DNA from: Acidobacteriota bacterium
Lineage (GTDB): Bacteria; Acidobacteriota; Terriglobia; Terriglobales; Acidobacteriaceae
Length of the DNA stretch: 6,609 bases
Assembly (NCBI GenBank): GCA_021781255.1
Contig: JAJXXG010000403.1
Span: forward strand, 1 to 6,609
Direction: 5' to 3'
Shown here: positions 1-5,424 of the stretch, piece after piece
Position numbering within the stretch: position 1 is the stretch's first letter
How the letters are laid out: each line of letters begins with the position of its first letter
Notes under the pieces: generated by a model
The model's input: only the letters and a program-made list of their open reading frames with translations
Told to the model about the DNA's origin: nothing
The model's database searches: none
Made by a program: the position numbers and the translations under genes

Positions 1-239
1 TGAGGGAACAGGAGTTGTGCCTCCTTTGCCAACTCCTCCGTCAACCTTTGGGGCTTAGCGTTGCTAAGGTCAATTCCGATTTCCTGCATTACGGCAAGGG
101 CCTCAGGATGCACTCGCAAGCCGGGCTTGGTTCCGGCTGCGATGCCTTCGGCCTGCGTTCGATCGGCAAGACGGTTGAAGAACGCAGCCGCCATCTTGGA
201 GCGATCGGCATGATGTACACACGCAAAAATGACCTTCAT
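1..239 (-). CDS. arsC: Arsenate reductase ArsC, LMW-PTP fold (5' part; cut by window edge)
   Basis: The protein would reduce arsenate to arsenite in the cytoplasm, feeding the Acr3 exporter and ArsM encoded nearby. The visible 79 residues begin MKVIFACVHHADRSKMAA, a beta strand followed by the CX5R phosphate-binding loop (Cys7 to Arg13, then Ser14) of low-molecular-weight phosphatase-type ArsC. Later residues (GTKPG, RVHPEAL, GIDLSNAKPQRL) match the family's first half. Full members are about 130 to 140 residues, so the part with the resolving cysteines lies outside the window. An in-frame ATG at 242 is also possible, but 239 lies 7 nt from a GAAGAGG ribosome-binding site and is preferred. 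Oddities: the usual loop is CVHNAGRS, so Asn has become His10 and Gly has become Asp12. The last visible residues (QLLFP) also differ from the usual LLITMGCG, so the gene may be decaying. It lies downstream of arsM on the same strand. The family call is firm; activity is uncertain. Confidence 0.85.
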   Translation of the reverse strand, partial: MKVIFACVHHADRSKMAAAFFNRLADRTQAEGIAAGTKPGLRVHPEALAVMQEIGIDLSNAKPQRLTEELAKEAQLLFP

Positions 240-251
240 CATGGCGCCTCT

Positions 252-458
252 TCACGATGCATTGCATCCTGAAGCTTTTCTACCTCCCGCTGCATGGCAC
301 ATGAATCCGGCGTTGCCACTGGAGCGAGAGGCAATGGTTATGCGGCGGTCAAGTGCAGCGAACATTTCGGAGAAGGCTCGCTCGATCTCCACGGGGACAG
401 GGCAATTCTTGTCCGACTCAGCCGCAATAGTTCGGGCCGATTTCGAAGTACAGAGAAA
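252..458 (-). other. arsM-arsC intergenic stretch with an unassigned open frame
   Basis: About 270 bp separate arsM from arsC. One minus-strand frame is open for 68 codons from a TAG at 461-459 to a TGA at 254-252, ending beside the arsC ribosome-binding site. It is in phase with arsM, reads for example VPVEIERAFSEMFAALDRRI in the middle, and has only poor starts (GTG at 392, ATG at 365, neither with a clear ribosome-binding site). A second frame could encode about 54 residues from an ATG near 502. I recognise neither. This could be decayed gene sequence or a plain spacer in the arsM-arsC transcript; I do not claim a protein. Confidence 0.2.
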
Positions 459-521
459 CTATGCGTTGGCCCGAGTTCTGGCAGTGCCATTTTGTTCTGC
501 ATAAGGCAACTATGCGTTTGG
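457..521 (-). repeat. Short direct repeat at and just after the arsM stop
   Basis: On the minus strand CCAAACGCATAGTT (521-508) spans the last arsM codons and TAG stop. CCAACGCATAGTT (469-457) recurs 51 bp downstream with one base deleted. The second TAG (461-459) is in phase with arsM, so both copies end in Asn-Ala-stop. This may be a small local duplication or chance. Confidence 0.45.
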
Positions 522-1394
522 TTTGATGGCGTATACCTTTACGCTAGCCGCAGCCGCGTTGATATCGTATTGCGAGAGAAGCGTCTTCAACTCGTCATGG
601 AGCGAGCCCGGTGCGTTGGAAGCGGGAGAGCAGCAAGATTCCTCGATGACCTGGAATGGGTTCGAAGCATCCATCTTCGGGGAGCAGCAGCCAGTCTGAT
701 TCTCAACCTTTGCATAGACATTGAGGTCTTTTCCGCTGTCCACGATCTCCACATGTTCAAAACCGGCAGCGCGCAGTCCGGCCCGATAATCATCGATCAG
801 GATAGCCCCCGCAATGCAACCAACATAGGCGGCGATGCTCTGCGCCATCTCGTCAGGAAGCTCGCGCTTCAACGCGATGTCGCTCACCGCCAAGCGACCA
901 CCCGGCTTCAGAACGCGTGCAACCTCACGGAAGACGGCCGGCTTATCGGGTGCGAGGTTGAGGACGCAATTCGAGATGACGCAATCGACTGAAGCATCGG
1001 GCAGAGGAATCCGGTCGATGGTGGACTCATAGAACTCGACGTTGGTGTAACGGCCCGCCGTGGCATTGGTGCGCGCACGTTCAATCATGGCCGATGTCAT
1101 ATCGATGCCGATTGCTCGGCCTTCATTCCCAACCATCTTCGACGCGAGAAAGACATCCAAACCTCCGCCCGAGCCGAGATCAACAACCACTTCACCCCGC
1201 TTGATGTGAGCGGTCGCTGTGGGATTGCCGCAGGACAGGCCCATATTCGATTCCGCAGGAATCGAGGTCAACTCCTCGGGCGAGTACCCAAAGGCCTCTG
1301 CAACGGCCCTCACTCCAGCATGGTCGCTCGAAAGCGAACTCTCGGCTACTGCTCCGTACTTCGATCGGACTGATTCCAATATCTGCTCGGACAA
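510..1394 (-). CDS. arsM: Arsenite S-adenosylmethionine methyltransferase ArsM
   Basis: This cytoplasmic enzyme methylates As(III) with S-adenosylmethionine to methylated arsenicals. The 294-residue product has the Rossmann SAM-binding motif [10 protein letters not shown] (71-80), an acidic residue after strand 2 (GID, 96-98), and the ArsM signature NCVLNL (142-147). Cysteines fit the As(III) site of characterised ArsMs: Cys55 in GLSCGNP, Cys143 in NCVLNL, Cys193 in VGCIAG. Cys143 and Cys193 are 50 apart, as are the equivalents in the Cyanidioschyzon enzyme. No Cys lies upstream of 55, so the fourth N-terminal Cys of some homologues is missing. The C-terminal part has two vicinal pairs, CC236-237 and CC254-255. 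I chose TTG at 1394 because AAGGAG lies 6 nt upstream and the promoter would start RNA near 1420; this drops 9 residues of the longest frame (TTG at 1421). The stop is TAG. It is divergent from arsR and probably ArsR-repressed. Confidence 0.93.
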   Translation of the reverse strand: MSEQILESVRSKYGAVAESSLSSDHAGVRAVAEAFGYSPEELTSIPAESNMGLSCGNPTATAHIKRGEVVVDLGSGGGLDVFLASKMVGNEGRAIGIDMTSAMIERARTNATAGRYTNVEFYESTIDRIPLPDASVDCVISNCVLNLAPDKPAVFREVARVLKPGGRLAVSDIALKRELPDEMAQSIAAYVGCIAGAILIDDYRAGLRAAGFEHVEIVDSGKDLNVYAKVENQTGCCSPKMDASNPFQVIEESCCSPASNAPGSLHDELKTLLSQYDINAAAASVKVYAIKPNA

Positions 1395-1400
1395 GGCACG

Positions 1401-1406
1401 CTCCTT
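1401..1406 (-). promoter_or_regulatory. Ribosome-binding site that fixes the arsM TTG start
   Basis: The minus strand reads AAGGAG here, a full match to the Shine-Dalgarno core, followed by a 6 nt spacer (CGTGCC) and TTG at 1394-1392. The other in-frame candidate, TTG at 1421, has no such site and lies at or before the predicted RNA start. The protein begins [13 protein letters not shown] after the initiator, as expected for an ArsM amino terminus. Confidence 0.8.
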
Positions 1407-1410
1407 AAAA

Positions 1411-1432
1411 CATATTCGCAAAAACGACTATA
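1411..1432. promoter_or_regulatory. Operator-like dyad 1 (putative ArsR site)
   Basis: CATATTCG (1411-1418), a 6 nt spacer, then CGACTATA (1425-1432) form an imperfect inverted repeat with 6 of 8 arm positions complementary. It covers the arsM -10 box and RNA start. The left arm recurs identically 33 bp to the right in dyad 2, about three helical turns away, so two dimers could bind the same DNA face. Assignment to ArsR is inferred from position; I cannot compare it with a measured site for this protein. Confidence 0.5.
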
Positions 1433-1455
1433 TGCCTTGCCAACATATTCGTCAA
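1427..1455 (-). promoter_or_regulatory. Predicted arsM promoter (sigma70-like)
   Basis: On the minus strand TTGACG (1455-1450) is a 5/6 match to the -35 box and TATAGT (1432-1427) a 5/6 match to the -10 box, with exactly 17 nt between. Transcription should start near 1420, giving a leader of roughly 26 nt before the TTG start. Both boxes fall within the operator-like dyads, so ArsR bound there would block polymerase. It interlocks with the arsR promoter on the other strand. Confidence 0.65.
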
Positions 1456-1465
1456 GGCGTATAAG
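1437..1465 (+). promoter_or_regulatory. Predicted arsR-acr3 promoter (sigma70-like)
   Basis: On the plus strand TTGCCA (1437-1442) is a 5/6 match to the -35 box and TATAAG (1460-1465) a 5/6 match to the -10 box, separated by exactly 17 nt. RNA should start at about 1472, which is itself an in-frame arsR ATG. The -35 box sits in the spacer of the opposing arsM promoter, and the arsM -35 box sits in this one's spacer, so one polymerase would exclude the other. The -10 box is also the right arm of the second operator-like dyad. Confidence 0.65.
1444..1465. promoter_or_regulatory. Operator-like dyad 2 (putative ArsR site)
   Basis: CATATTCG (1444-1451), a 6 nt spacer, then CGTATAAG (1458-1465) form an imperfect inverted repeat with 6 of 8 arm positions complementary. 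It has the same architecture as dyad 1. It overlaps the arsM -35 box and the arsR -10 box and ends one base before the ATG at 1466. Binding here would shut off both promoters. Confidence 0.5.
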
Positions 1466-1471
1466 ATGGGT

Positions 1472-1888
1472 ATGGCGGCAAAGTCATCTTCGTTCAATAT
1501 GGAGCGGTTCTTCCAGGCATTTGGGGACAACACCCGCCTCCGCCTGCTCAACTTGATGAGAGATCGGGAGATATGCGTCTGCTACTTTGTGGAGATTTTG
1601 GGACAGGGGCAACCAAAGATATCCCGCCATCTGGCGTATCTCCGCCGTGCTGGAATCGTTGAGGCACGGCGCGACGGCAAGTGGATGCACTATCGGATCG
1701 TCATGCCGTCCAACATCGGTGCAGCACAAGTCCTGAGCCAGACCCTGGCGTGGCTGACGGAAGATCGCTCGATGCAGGCAGACCGTGTGCGTCTTGCAAA
1801 AGCCTGTTGTTACCCTGCGAAGTTCGCTGCTCTTGAAGCAGCACCCTTACCAGTTCCCGTCAATTGCACCATCGCACCCGAGGCCTGA
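1472..1888 (+). CDS. arsR: Arsenic-responsive transcriptional repressor ArsR (ArsR/SmtB family)
   Basis: This winged-helix dimeric repressor should release DNA on binding As(III) and control both arms of the cluster. The 138-residue product has the family start ([17 protein letters not shown]), a metalloid-binding ICVC motif (Cys35, Cys37, matching ELCVC of classical ArsR), a recognition helix around [17 protein letters not shown], and a wing [12 protein letters not shown] vicinal pair in KACCYP (Cys112-113) may add a third thiol, as in ArsRs with C-terminal cysteines. Start choice: the longest frame begins at ATG 1466, with only a weak AAGG at 1454-1457. The predicted RNA start near 1472 would exclude that ATG and favour leaderless translation from ATG 1472; ATG 1499 (MERFFQ) is a further option. 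The stop lies 5 bp before acr3, so the two are co-transcribed and autoregulation is likely. Confidence 0.9.
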   Translation: MAAKSSSFNMERFFQAFGDNTRLRLLNLMRDREICVCYFVEILGQGQPKISRHLAYLRRAGIVEARRDGKWMHYRIVMPSNIGAAQVLSQTLAWLTEDRSMQADRVRLAKACCYPAKFAALEAAPLPVPVNCTIAPEA

Positions 1889-1893
1889 TCACG

Positions 1894-3015
1894 ATGTCCG
1901 GCAGACCCCATACGCACGGCCAAACCTGCGCTTCGTTGCAGCGGAAGAAACTCTCCTTTCTCGATCGCTTCCTCACCCTCTGGATTTTCCTTGCGATGGT
2001 CCTTGGAGTATCCATTGGCCACTTCCTTCCCGGCTCAGCCGGAATCGTCAATCGCTTTAAGAGTGGAACAACGAACATCCCGATTGCCATTGGGCTGATC
2101 ATCATGATGTTCCCTCCTCTGGCGAAGGTTCGCTACGAGAAGCTGGGCGACGTCTTCCACAACAAGCGCGTTCTTGGGTTGTCCCTGGTCCAGAACTGGC
2201 TGATTGGACCTGCACTTATGTTCGTGCTTGCCGTCCTGTTCCTGCACGGCGAACCGGCCTACATGCGCGGGCTTATCCTGATTGGCATTGCCCGCTGCAT
2301 AGCGATGGTTCTGGTCTGGAATGAACTGGCGGAAGGCGACACGGACTACGTTGCCGGACTCGTCGCCATCAATAGCGTTTTTCAGGTGCTCTTCTACAGC
2401 CTCTACGCGTGGATCTTCATTACAGTGCTCCCAAGGTGGCTCGGGCTTGAGGGCAGTGTTGTCGATGTTGGCATCGCACAGATCGCGAAGAGTGTAGCAA
2501 TCTACCTTGGGATTCCGTTCGTCTCGGGCTTCTTGACTCGATTCGTACTTATTCGCATCAAAGGGGAGCCGTGGTACCGGACGCGCTTTATTCCCCGGAT
2601 CAGCCCGCTCACGCTGGTCGCGCTGCTCTTCACGATTCTGGTGATGTTCTCGCTCAAGGGCGATCTGATTGTGCGTCTGCCGTTCGATGTACTTCGCATT
2701 GCAATCCCACTGGTGATCTATTTCCTCACCATGTTCCTCGTCAGCTTCTGGATGGGCAAACGGCTCGGCGCCAACTATGCGCAATCCACCACGCTCTCCT
2801 TCACCGCAGCGGGCAACAACTTCGAGCTGGCCATTGCAGTCGCTGTTGCTGTCTTTGGCCTGAGCTCAGGCGAAGCATTCGTCGGTGTCGTCGGCCCGCT
2901 CATTGAAGTGCCGGCATTAATCGGACTCGTGAACGTCGCGTTCTGGATGAGGAAGCGCTACTTCGATTCTGAAAGCCCACACGTCGTCGTCCATCCCATC
3001 GATGACACGCCGTAG
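1894..3015 (+). CDS. acr3: Arsenite efflux permease Acr3 (BART superfamily)
   Basis: This inner-membrane carrier expels As(OH)3 produced by ArsC. The 373-residue product has a polar N-terminus followed by about ten hydrophobic segments, beginning with [20 protein letters not shown] (22-41). Family landmarks are present: GIARCIAMV with the essential thiol Cys135, NNFELAIA (308-315) in the discontinuous-helix region, and GPLIEVP with Glu338. Cys and Glu at these places match the required residues of characterised Acr3 proteins. Length is normal for bacterial Acr3. ATG 1894 was chosen over the in-frame TTG at 1864, which lies inside arsR; a GAGG at 1880-1883, 10 nt upstream inside the arsR end, can serve as ribosome-binding site, suggesting translational coupling. 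Expression should come from the arsR promoter. No convincing terminator follows the TAG stop. Confidence 0.95.
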   Translation: MSGRPHTHGQTCASLQRKKLSFLDRFLTLWIFLAMVLGVSIGHFLPGSAGIVNRFKSGTTNIPIAIGLIIMMFPPLAKVRYEKLGDVFHNKRVLGLSLVQNWLIGPALMFVLAVLFLHGEPAYMRGLILIGIARCIAMVLVWNELAEGDTDYVAGLVAINSVFQVLFYSLYAWIFITVLPRWLGLEGSVVDVGIAQIAKSVAIYLGIPFVSGFLTRFVLIRIKGEPWYRTRFIPRISPLTLVALLFTILVMFSLKGDLIVRLPFDVLRIAIPLVIYFLTMFLVSFWMGKRLGANYAQSTTLSFTAAGNNFELAIAVAVAVFGLSSGEAFVGVVGPLIEVPALIGLVNVAFWMRKRYFDSESPHVVVHPIDDTP

Positions 3016-3545
3016 ATGCCGCTCCATCCCAATGTCATTCTGAGAATTCGAGACGCAGTGAATCGTCCCTTGAAATCTGGTGCGCTTGACCCGCCAGTCA
3101 ACCAGTATCAGTGCTGCTGTCAGCGTTGCCGGCAGGGGGTCTAGCCGCGATCTCTCCCAGGGGTTGATTTTTGCATTGAGGGGCGAGGCTGAGCGGACCT
3201 GGAAGGTTGATTCCCGGCAAGAAGTTGTCCTTGAAGCGGCCCAGCGCATGCGGGAGGGGACTGTTTCAGCTCCGGGGTTGAATTTGGGGCATCGGTCCGC
3301 TGTGCCTGTTGCGCTGCCGATGTGGAAAGAGCGGTTGCCGGTCGCGGCCTGTCCCAGTTTGGCTTCGTGCATCTGTTTGCCGATGATCTTCTGAAGCCGG
3401 CTGATGGCCGTAGAGCGGAATGTCGGTCGTATCCGGCTCGAGCACGATCTCCTTCGGCTGCTGAGCGCCAGACTCGGTGAACACGTCCGACAGAAACGCG
3501 TCGATCCTATACAGGACCCGAGCCAATGCTTTAGCCTCTAATTTC
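3016..3545. other. Gene-free stretch between acr3 and cdd
   Basis: About 530 bp contain no gene I can recognise. Frames stay open on both strands (for example 3080-3394 plus and 3372-3016 minus) but show no domain, convincing start or family resemblance. The segment at 3034-3072 resembles, in diverged form, a dispersed intergenic repeat that I remember as GTCATTCTGAGCGAAGCG followed by AAGAATC; it keeps GTCATTCTGAG at 3034-3044. A bulged hairpin (CTGGT...TGAC with GTCAACCAG, 3077-3105) lacks a T-tract, so I do not call it a terminator. The right-hand third holds the transposase remnant listed separately. Confidence 0.5.
3401..3541 (-). mobile_element. Remnant of an IS1380-family transposase
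   Basis: The minus strand encodes about 47 residues resembling the stretch around the first catalytic aspartate of IS1380-family DDE transposases. LARVLYRIDAFLSDVF is followed by PKEIVLEPDTTDIPLYGHQ, where intact members typically read IVLDLDATDDPLHG and then QEGRFFHGYYD. The likeness ends abruptly after GHQ: the next residues are unrelated and a stop follows at 3266. On the other side it ends a few bases before the cdd ATG. An intact transposase has over 400 residues, so about a tenth remains and it cannot be active. No terminal inverted repeats or target duplication are visible. The family call rests on the IVLxxDxTDxPLxG pattern; I am fairly but not fully sure. Confidence 0.6.
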
Positions 3546-3974
3546 ATGGATTCCAGCAAGGAACTGTCGGCTCACGCCAGCTTCGCGCCCGGGCCGCTTC
3601 TGGCCGAAGCGCAAACGGCCGCCGCTCATGCCTACGCGCCGTACTCCGGCTTCCGTGTGGGCGCCGCACTCCAGCTCACGAACGGATCCGTCGTCACCGG
3701 CGCCAATGTAGAAAATGTCAGCTATGGACTGACCATTTGCGCCGAACGCGCCGCGCTGGTTCGCGCCGTGGCCACATTCGGCCCCGCCATCCGCATTGCC
3801 GCCGTGGCCATCGCCAACCTCAACAACGCTCCAAGCCCGCCCTGCGGCGCCTGCCGCCAGATGCTGGCAGAATTCATTCAACCCGACGCTCCCGTCGTTT
3901 TCCCTGCAGCAGAGGGAACAAAAACACTGCCTATCGCCGACCTCCTGCCGCTGGCCTTTGAGAGGATCCCTTGA
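3546..3974 (+). CDS. cdd: Cytidine deaminase
   Basis: This zinc enzyme converts cytidine and deoxycytidine to uridine and deoxyuridine, the substrates of the downstream phosphorylase. The 142-residue product is the usual size of the small tetrameric class. It shows the substrate-site strand FRVGAAL (36-42), NVENVSYG (54-61), the CAE motif with zinc ligand Cys65 and proton-shuttling Glu67, and PCGAC with zinc ligands Cys100 and Cys103. The start is ATG 3546. No Shine-Dalgarno sequence precedes it; an in-frame GTG at 3477 is unlikely because that extension overlaps the transposase remnant and is not family-like. The stop TGA lies 13 bp before deoA and is part of a TGAGG that may serve deoA. It is the first gene of the cdd-deoA-nupC operon; its promoter is not clear. 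Confidence 0.93.
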   Translation: MDSSKELSAHASFAPGPLLAEAQTAAAHAYAPYSGFRVGAALQLTNGSVVTGANVENVSYGLTICAERAALVRAVATFGPAIRIAAVAIANLNNAPSPPCGACRQMLAEFIQPDAPVVFPAAEGTKTLPIADLLPLAFERIP

Positions 3975-3987
3975 GGCAAATGCAAGC

Positions 3988-5385
3988 ATGACCGAACGCA
4001 GACCAAGACAGGTAGAAGCAGTTGGGCAGACGCTGCACATGATCGACCTGATCCGCAAGAAGCGAGACGGCGGCGCCCTGACACCGCGCGAAATTGAATT
4101 TCTCGTGCGCGGCGCTGCCCGGGGAATCTTCGCCCCGGAACAACTCGCCGCCTGGCTGATGGCTGCACTCCTGCGCGGGCTTTCCCGCGATGAGACCCAC
4201 GCCCTCACGATTGCCATGCGCGACTCGGGCGAGAAATTTGATTCCCGCCGTCTCGGCAAGGTCACAGTCGACAAACACTCCACAGGCGGCGTTGGCGACA
4301 AAACCAGTTTTGTTGTCGCCCCCATCGCAGCCGCTTGCGGACTGGCCGTTCCCATGATCAGCGGACGCGCCCTCGGCCACACCGGAGGAACCCTCGACAA
4401 GCTTGAATCCATCCCCGGATATCGCACCGCACTTTCCATGCCGGAGTTCGAGAGAGTCCTCGCTTTCTGCGGCGCCTCCATCGTCAGTCAGACGCCCGAC
4501 CTGGTGCCGGCGGATCGTGTTCTTTACGACTTGCGCGACCGAACCGGCACCGTTGAGAGCCCCGGACTCATCTGCGCCTCCATCCTCAGCAAGAAGCTTG
4601 CAGCCGGCCTCAACGCCCTGGTGCTCGATGTCAAGACCGGCTCAGGCGCATTCATGCGCCGCCAGCAGGATTCCGAATATCTTGCGGCACTCATGGTCGC
4701 CACCGCCGAGGCCGCCGGCACGCGCACCGTCGCACTGCTCACTGACATGGGCCAGCCCCTCGGCCGCACGGCCGGTAACTGGATCGAGATCGTCGAATCC
4801 ATGCAACTGCTGAGCGGCGAGCGGCCGCAAGGCAGCGAGACGCTACGCGAGCTCTCCCTGATCCTTGCCGGCTGGATGATCCATCTTGGCGGAATGGCAG
4901 GCACCCCTCATGCCGGTTACCTGAGGGCCGAAGCCGCCCTGGTCGACGGCAGCGCAAAGCGCGCCTTCCTCCGCATGGTCGAAGCGCAGGGCGGCGATAT
5001 CTCAATCTTTGAAGACATACAGGCGTTCCACCGCCCAGGTGCCCGTCGCGTCCTCGATGCATGGGAAGCCGGCTACATCTCCAAAATGGACACCACCATG
5101 CTCGGCTGGGCCGTGCAGCGGCTCGGCGCGGGGCGGGTTCGCGCCAGCGAGCCCCTCGATCCGCACGCCGGCATCGAGTTCCACGCACATCGCGGTGACT
5201 GGGTCGAGCAGGGCCAGCCTCTCGCCACCCTCTACGCCACTCGCCCTGGACTGTTCCCCGAGCCGGAAGATCTGTTCAGGAACGCGATTCGTATCTCCCA
5301 ACTCCAGCCCAAGCCCGTCGAGCTCGTCAGCCGCATCTGGACCAGGAGCCAGGCGGAAGCCCTCTTGCGCGATGCTGTAAGGTAG
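3988..5385 (+). CDS. deoA: Thymidine / pyrimidine-nucleoside phosphorylase
   Basis: This cytoplasmic enzyme splits thymidine, deoxyuridine or uridine with phosphate into base and (deoxy)ribose-1-phosphate. Order along the 465 residues: helical domain starting MIDLIRKKRDGGALT (18-32), phosphate site KVTVDKHSTGGVGDK (91-105), the family signature SGRALGHTGGTLDKLE (125-140), the base-binding set Arg183, Ser198 and Lys202 (LRD and ASILSKK, as Arg171, Ser186 and Lys190 in E. coli), DVKTGSGAFM (214-223), and the C-terminal alpha/beta domain with HRGDWVEQGQPLATLY (401-416). Typical members have 430 to 440 residues. ATG 3988 has a GAGG 11 nt upstream; ATG 4039 would give 448 residues, closer to the norm. 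Sequence alone does not separate thymidine-specific DeoA from broader Pdp enzymes. It follows cdd by 13 bp and precedes nupC by 39 bp. Confidence 0.94.
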   Translation: MTERRPRQVEAVGQTLHMIDLIRKKRDGGALTPREIEFLVRGAARGIFAPEQLAAWLMAALLRGLSRDETHALTIAMRDSGEKFDSRRLGKVTVDKHSTGGVGDKTSFVVAPIAAACGLAVPMISGRALGHTGGTLDKLESIPGYRTALSMPEFERVLAFCGASIVSQTPDLVPADRVLYDLRDRTGTVESPGLICASILSKKLAAGLNALVLDVKTGSGAFMRRQQDSEYLAALMVATAEAAGTRTVALLTDMGQPLGRTAGNWIEIVESMQLLSGERPQGSETLRELSLILAGWMIHLGGMAGTPHAGYLRAEAALVDGSAKRAFLRMVEAQGGDISIFEDIQAFHRPGARRVLDAWEAGYISKMDTTMLGWAVQRLGAGRVRASEPLDPHAGIEFHAHRGDWVEQGQPLATLYATRPGLFPEPEDLFRNAIRISQLQPKPVELVSRIWTRSQAEALLRDAVR

Positions 5386-5411
5386 TGGAAAAGCTGCGCG
5401 AAGCTGCTTTG

Positions 5412-5417
5412 AAGGAG
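5412..5417 (+). promoter_or_regulatory. Ribosome-binding site that fixes the nupC TTG start
   Basis: AAGGAG lies 7 nt before TTG 5425-5427. The nupC frame is closed by a TGA at 5410-5412, so no earlier start exists. This repeats the AAGGAG plus TTG arrangement seen at arsM. Confidence 0.8.
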
Positions 5418-5424
5418 TTGCCGT

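Noticed and set aside
294..992. Plus-strand open frame of 232 codons opposite arsM
   Set aside because: It is antisense to arsM, has no recognised motif and no ribosome-binding site worth noting.
2035..2784. Minus-strand open frame of 249 codons inside acr3
   Set aside because: It is a charged low-information translation opposite a clearly conserved membrane protein, so a shadow frame.
3077..3105. Hairpin after acr3 as a terminator
   Set aside because: The stem is interrupted by a bulge and no run of T follows, so it does not meet the pattern of an intrinsic terminator.
3080..3394. Plus-strand open frame of 104 codons in the acr3-cdd gap
   Set aside because: It has no recognisable family, and an equally long frame is open on the opposite strand over the same bases. 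It is treated as non-coding.
3485..3513. Promoter for cdd with TATACA at 3508-3513
   Set aside because: The -10 box is fair, but the sequence 17 nt upstream (GTCCGA) is a poor -35 box and it lies in transposase-derived sequence; too weak to call.
3477..3545. N-terminal extension of cdd from GTG 3477
   Set aside because: The extra 23 residues are not family-like, overlap the transposase remnant, and have no ribosome-binding site.
3531..4481. Minus-strand open frame of 316 codons across cdd and deoA
   Set aside because: It is antisense to two well-supported genes and has no family features. Its upper end gives only low-complexity Ser/Arg/Pro-rich sequence.
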